Positions 5,933 to 8,544 of a stretch of DNA of 8,544 nt are shown piece after piece (position 1 is the first letter of the stretch; each line of letters starts with the position of its first letter). The position numbers and the translations under genes were made by a program. The stretch is from Marinagarivorans sp. UBA5868 (GTDB lineage Bacteria; Pseudomonadota; Gammaproteobacteria; Pseudomonadales; Cellvibrionaceae): positions 1 to 8,544 of the forward strand of contig DJFQ01000201.1 of assembly GCA_002432095.1 (NCBI GenBank), given 5' to 3'. The notes beneath the pieces were generated by a model. The model was not told the DNA's origin, did not search any database, and saw nothing but the letters and a program-made list of their open reading frames with translations.

Positions 5933-7228
5933 ATGAACAAAATCGCCGAGTTTTTTCAGCTGTCATCGCTAGGAACGAATTTCCGTAAAGAAAGCGTCGC
6001 GGGTCTCACAACCTTTCTCGCCATGGCCTATATCACCGTCGTCAACCCTGCGATTTTGTCGGACGCAGGAATGGATTTCGGCGCGGTGTTTGTCGCCACC
6101 TGCCTTGCTGCCGCTTTTGGCAGTATCGCCATGGGATTGCTCGGCAATCTGCCCGTCGCGCTGGCGCCGGGTATGGGGCAAAACGCCTTTTTCACCTATG
6201 CGGTGGTGCTCGGTATGGGGCACAGCTGGCAAGTTGCTTTGGGCGCAGTGTTTTGGTCCGGCATCATTTTTATCGTGTTAAGTGTCTTGCCGATTCGTGA
6301 ATGGCTGATCAATTCCATTCCAAAAAGTCTCAAGCTTGGCATTTCCGCCGGCATTGGCTTGTTTCTCGGCATAATCGCACTGACGAACGCCAAGGTAGTA
6401 GTGGACAGCCCCGCCACCTTGGTGCAGCTGGGGGACCTGGTGAGTTTTGGCCCGCTGATGTGTCTCCTCGGTTTTGCGTTAATCACCGCGTTGGCGCAAA
6501 TGCGTATTACCGGTGCAGTCATTATCGGTATTTTGCTCGTGACGGTTATTGGTTGGCTCACCGGTGGGGCGGAGTTTAAAGGTGTGGTGGACGTACCACC
6601 TTCGATGGCCCCAGTGTTTTTGCGGCTCGACCTTACTGGTGCTTTGGAAGTTGGACTGATCACCGTCATCATTACTTTATTGATAGTGGATGTATTCGAC
6701 ACCGCTGGCACGCTTGTGGCGGTTTGCAACCGCGCCGGCCTGATGCGCCCGGACGGCTCTCTGCCGCGCTTGGGTAAAGCCTTATTGGCCGACTCCAGCG
6801 CCACGGCGGCCGGTGCGTTGCTGGGCACTTCTTCCACGACGAGCTATATCGAAAGTGGCGCCGGCGTTGCTGCTGGTGGGCGCAGCGGATTGACTGCCGT
6901 CATCTGTGGATTGTTATTTCTGCTCTGTTTGTTTTTCGCGCCTTTGGCTCAGAGCATCCCCGCATATGCCACTGCATCCGCGCTTTTATTCGTGGCTTGT
7001 CTTATGGCCCGCAGTCTGGCGGATCTCGATTGGGACGACCATACTGAAAGCGCTCCAGCGGTCATTGCCGCCATTGCTATGCCGCTGGGATATTCCATCG
7101 CCGACGGCATAGGTCTGGGATTCATCTCCTATGCGGCCATTAAAATTGCCAGCGGTCGTTTCCGCGAGTGCCCGCCGGTTGTCTATGTCATAGGTGCTGT
7201 GTTTGTGGTGAAATTCGCGTTTTTATAA
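5933..7228 (+). CDS. NCS2 family purine permease (AzgA/GhxP-like, adenine/guanine/hypoxanthine type)
   Basis: An inner-membrane proton-coupled nucleobase transporter of 431 residues, the usual length, predicted to form about 14 membrane segments. Family signatures run in order: GLTTFLAMAYITVVNPAILS (about 24-43), NLPVALAPGMGQNAFFTYAV (72-91), VDVFDTAGTLVAVCNRAGLM (252-271) and GTSSTTSYIESGAGVAAGGR (298-317). Asp256 in DTAGT and Glu307 in YIES correspond to the substrate- and proton-binding acidic positions of the family. The motif set points to the AzgA-like purine branch rather than UraA-type uracil or xanthine/urate transporters; which purine is carried cannot be read. The frame is open far upstream, but that part is antisense to the sigma gene. 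The start at 5933 is where homology begins, with AAAGGG six bases before it. An inverted repeat follows the stop. Purine salvage is its likely role, with no visible link to the sigma module. Confidence 0.95.
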   Translation: MNKIAEFFQLSSLGTNFRKESVAGLTTFLAMAYITVVNPAILSDAGMDFGAVFVATCLAAAFGSIAMGLLGNLPVALAPGMGQNAFFTYAVVLGMGHSWQVALGAVFWSGIIFIVLSVLPIREWLINSIPKSLKLGISAGIGLFLGIIALTNAKVVVDSPATLVQLGDLVSFGPLMCLLGFALITALAQMRITGAVIIGILLVTVIGWLTGGAEFKGVVDVPPSMAPVFLRLDLTGALEVGLITVIITLLIVDVFDTAGTLVAVCNRAGLMRPDGSLPRLGKALLADSSATAAGALLGTSSTTSYIESGAGVAAGGRSGLTAVICGLLFLLCLFFAPLAQSIPAYATASALLFVACLMARSLADLDWDDHTESAPAVIAAIAMPLGYSIADGIGLGFISYAAIKIASGRFRECPPVVYVIGAVFVVKFAFL

Positions 7229-7240
7229 AGGCAGCTTCAC

Positions 7241-7277
7241 AGGTTCGGCGGTCGCCAGCCTAAAGCGCCGCCAACCT
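7241..7277 (+). terminator. Hairpin after permease gene, possible weak terminator
   Basis: AGGTTCGGCGG (7241-7251) pairs with CCGCCAACCT (7268-7277). This gives a ten-base-pair stem with one unpaired C (7246) and a 16-base loop. It starts 12 bases after the permease stop. The only T run (7285-7289) begins seven bases after the stem, so it is not a classical intrinsic terminator. The stem ends two bases before the deacetylase ribosome binding site and might influence its translation. Confidence 0.4.
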
Positions 7278-7279
7278 AT

Positions 7280-7284
7280 GAGGA
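7280..7284 (+). promoter_or_regulatory. Ribosome binding site deciding the deacetylase start
   Basis: GAGGA lies eight bases before the ATG at 7293. The earlier ATG at 7278 overlaps this site and has no purine tract of its own, and starting at 7293 gives a cleaner signal peptide (MSFRRS). The later start is therefore preferred. Confidence 0.6.
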
Positions 7285-7292
7285 TTTTTCGG

Positions 7293-8069
7293 ATGTCATT
7301 CCGCCGCTCCATTTTTGTTTTGTCTTTATTTTCATTTGTACTCTCCGCAGCGGTGCATGCGGGGCCAATTAACTGGCCGGGAAAAGCCAAAGCGGCGGTC
7401 AGTCTTTCCTATGACGACGCCTTGCATTCGCAACTGGATAACGCCGTCCCCGCGTTAACCAAATATGGCATCAAAGTCAGTTTCTACCCGATTCTCTCGT
7501 CGCCGGTCGTGGTTGAGCGCATGACTGAATGGCGAAAACTCGCCGCGGACGGACATGAGCTTGGCAACCACACCTTGTTCCACTCCTGCGCCAAATCCAA
7601 ACCCGGCCGCGACTGGGTTCCCGCCTATAATGACCTGGACAAAAAAGTGATGGGCCAAATGCGCGATGAGCTCCTCACCGCCAACGCCTTCCTACACGCC
7701 CTCGACGGCAAAACCGAACGCACCCTCACACCTCCCTGTCTGGATTGGGAACTGGCCGACGGCAACTATGTGGAAAATCTCGGTAATTTATTTGTCGGTG
7801 TAAAAGGCGCAGAAAAAATTGCCGCCGAACAAACCGCATTGCTCATGCCCGATGGTCATAGCGGCAAGCAGCTCATCGACTTCGTAAAAAAGTCCGCGCA
7901 AAAAGGTGGTTTGGTGCAGGTTATTTTTCATGGAGTTGGCGGCGATCATTTGTCGGTCAGCAAAGAAGCGCATGAGGAATTATTGAGGTTTCTGGCAGAG
8001 AATCGGACGGTTTATTGGACGGACACATACCTGAATATCTCCAAGCACCTGGCGGCGGGAAGCAAATAG
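7293..8069 (+). CDS. Secreted polysaccharide deacetylase family protein (NodB homology, CE4-like)
   Basis: A 258-residue exported protein. A signal peptide spans residues 1-23: basic MSFRR, a hydrophobic core, and VHA before the probable cleavage site. The mature part is one NodB/CE4 domain. Motif 1 is SLSYDDA, with Asp41 as presumed base and Asp42 as metal ligand. Motif 2 is HELGNHTLFH, with His93 and His97 as the other metal ligands. A motif-3 equivalent, RTLTPPCLD, is at 143-151, and VQVIFHGVGG holds the late His213. CE4 enzymes remove N- or O-acetyl groups from chitin oligomers, peptidoglycan or xylan; the sequence does not say which. Cys99 and Cys149 could form a disulfide in the periplasm. 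It follows the permease by 64 bases with a hairpin between, so co-transcription is uncertain. Confidence 0.9.
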   Translation: MSFRRSIFVLSLFSFVLSAAVHAGPINWPGKAKAAVSLSYDDALHSQLDNAVPALTKYGIKVSFYPILSSPVVVERMTEWRKLAADGHELGNHTLFHSCAKSKPGRDWVPAYNDLDKKVMGQMRDELLTANAFLHALDGKTERTLTPPCLDWELADGNYVENLGNLFVGVKGAEKIAAEQTALLMPDGHSGKQLIDFVKKSAQKGGLVQVIFHGVGGDHLSVSKEAHEELLRFLAENRTVYWTDTYLNISKHLAAGSK

Positions 8070-8084
8070 TAGGATCAGGCACCG

Positions 8085-8140
8085 TGGCGGGCGACCAGAG
8101 TCATCAATGAGCGCTGTATTCGACTTAAACTCTCCCGCCA
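8085..8140 (+). repeat. Interrupted inverted repeat downstream of the deacetylase gene
   Basis: TGGCGGG (8085-8091) pairs with CCCGCCA (8134-8140), and AGAGT (8097-8101) pairs with ACTCT (8129-8133). Together they give 12 base pairs with a five-base bulge on the 5' arm only and a 27-base loop. No T run follows, so it is not a classical terminator. It lies in the 149-base gap before the lipoprotein gene and could be a structured leader or 3' end. Confidence 0.45.
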
Positions 8141-8218
8141 TCAGCTTATCAAAACAACTGTTTATAGTTGCCCGACTGCTCACTACAATATGCCTCTTTT
8201 CATGGATGCGGTTCTGAT

Positions 8219-8544
8219 ATGAGTGAGCGGTTTCGCGGCTTTCTGCTAACAGGGGGCCTGATAGTCGTGACTTGGTTGCAGGGTTGCGCCAGCAGTTCTC
8301 CGATTGCCAAGTCTGCCCCGACTGAAGCGGAGAACGCCGGCGTGGTAGTGGCAGCGCCCGCAGTGAATCAACCAAAACCTTCTCCGGCCCCGATTGCCAG
8401 TCCCTCGGTAGAACTCTCCCCCCCAATTTCCGTTGTTGAAACTCCGTCATCGACGGCAGGTGTATCGGCCTCCCACGTTCGTGTGGAACCCACACCGCCG
8501 CTGGATGCGCCGGCAAATGCATCACACCCGTCAACCGCTGTAAA
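8219..8544 (+). CDS. Putative lipoprotein, Pro/Ser/Ala-rich, 3'-truncated by window edge
   Basis: The frame is open from the ATG at 8219 to the end of the window, giving 108 complete codons. The N terminus is a lipoprotein signal: MSERFRGFLL, a hydrophobic stretch, then the lipobox LQGC with Cys23 followed by ASSS. Ala and Ser after the Cys suggest outer-membrane sorting by the +2 rule. The rest seen so far is low-complexity and dominated by Pro, Ser, Ala, Val and Thr (for instance PKPSPAPIASPSVELSPP), probably an extended linker before a domain beyond the window. The ribosome binding site is weak, and the nearest purine-rich stretch is around 8204-8211. Similar tethers precede peptidoglycan-binding, LysM or periplasmic enzyme domains in other proteins, but no such domain is visible here. 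I am confident that it is a lipoprotein; the function is unknown. Confidence 0.8.
   Translation, partial: MSERFRGFLLTGGLIVVTWLQGCASSSPIAKSAPTEAENAGVVVAAPAVNQPKPSPAPIASPSVELSPPISVVETPSSTAGVSASHVRVEPTPPLDAPANASHPSTAV

Noticed and set aside
6196..6837. 213-residue minus-strand frame inside the permease gene
   Set aside because: It is a shadow of the permease; its composition (Ser/Thr/Pro/Ile-rich) is that of reversed transporter codons.
8155..8170. Short inverted repeat CAACT-N6-AGTTG near a TACAAT box upstream of the lipoprotein gene
   Set aside because: The arms are only five bases, and no -35 element with suitable spacing to the TACAAT at 8184-8189 could be found, so no promoter or operator is called.
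7980..8534. 184-residue minus-strand frame at the right end
   Set aside because: It overlaps the end of the deacetylase and the clear lipoprotein start on the plus strand, and has no recognisable domain.

Overview
The window reads as ordinary gammaproteobacterial chromosome with moderate-to-high G+C. The truncated first gene is a close relative of E. coli exonuclease I, and a family of secreted deacetylases near the right end is common in polysaccharide-degrading marine and soil gammaproteobacteria. A Cellvibrio-like host is a reasonable guess, but it is inference. No tRNA, rRNA, CRISPR array, insertion sequence or phage gene is visible, and no gene-free stretch exceeds 300 bases (the longest are about 130 to 150).

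Layout. Positions 1-1392 (+) hold the 3' part of sbcB (exonuclease I) and a short coupled hypothetical gene. Positions 1453-2388 (+) encode a pirin-family cupin. It meets, tail to tail with one base between the genes, a block of minus-strand genes running from 5803 down to 2390. These are an ECF42-type sigma factor with a long TPR-like C-terminal extension, a YciI/DGPF-domain protein, a YciI-like domain fused to a GyrI-like effector-binding domain, a VOC (glyoxalase-fold) protein and a GFA-type zinc protein. Divergent from the sigma gene, 5933-7228 (+) encodes an NCS2 purine permease. It is followed by a secreted CE4-type polysaccharide deacetylase (7293-8069) and the beginning of a Pro/Ser/Ala-rich lipoprotein gene (8219 to the window end).

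The most interesting part is the sigma-factor module. ECF42 sigma factors are known to be encoded next to DGPF proteins. Here, right after the sigma stop codon and upstream of the first DGPF gene, the sequence TGTCGA-N17-CGAC is present on the coding strand. This fits the ECF42 promoter signature (TGTCGA at -35, CGA[T/C]-like at -10). The likely circuit is that the sigma factor drives a four-gene unit (DGPF, DGPF-GyrI fusion, VOC, GFA). All four families bind or transform small molecules, and two are related to glutathione-adduct or aldehyde chemistry. The inducing signal and the substrates cannot be read from the sequence. No matching motif was found upstream of the sigma gene itself.

Smaller structures include a three-copy AT-rich tandem repeat between the two DGPF-type genes, a palindrome inside the spacer of the predicted sigma promoter, and two sizeable inverted repeats flanking the deacetylase gene.
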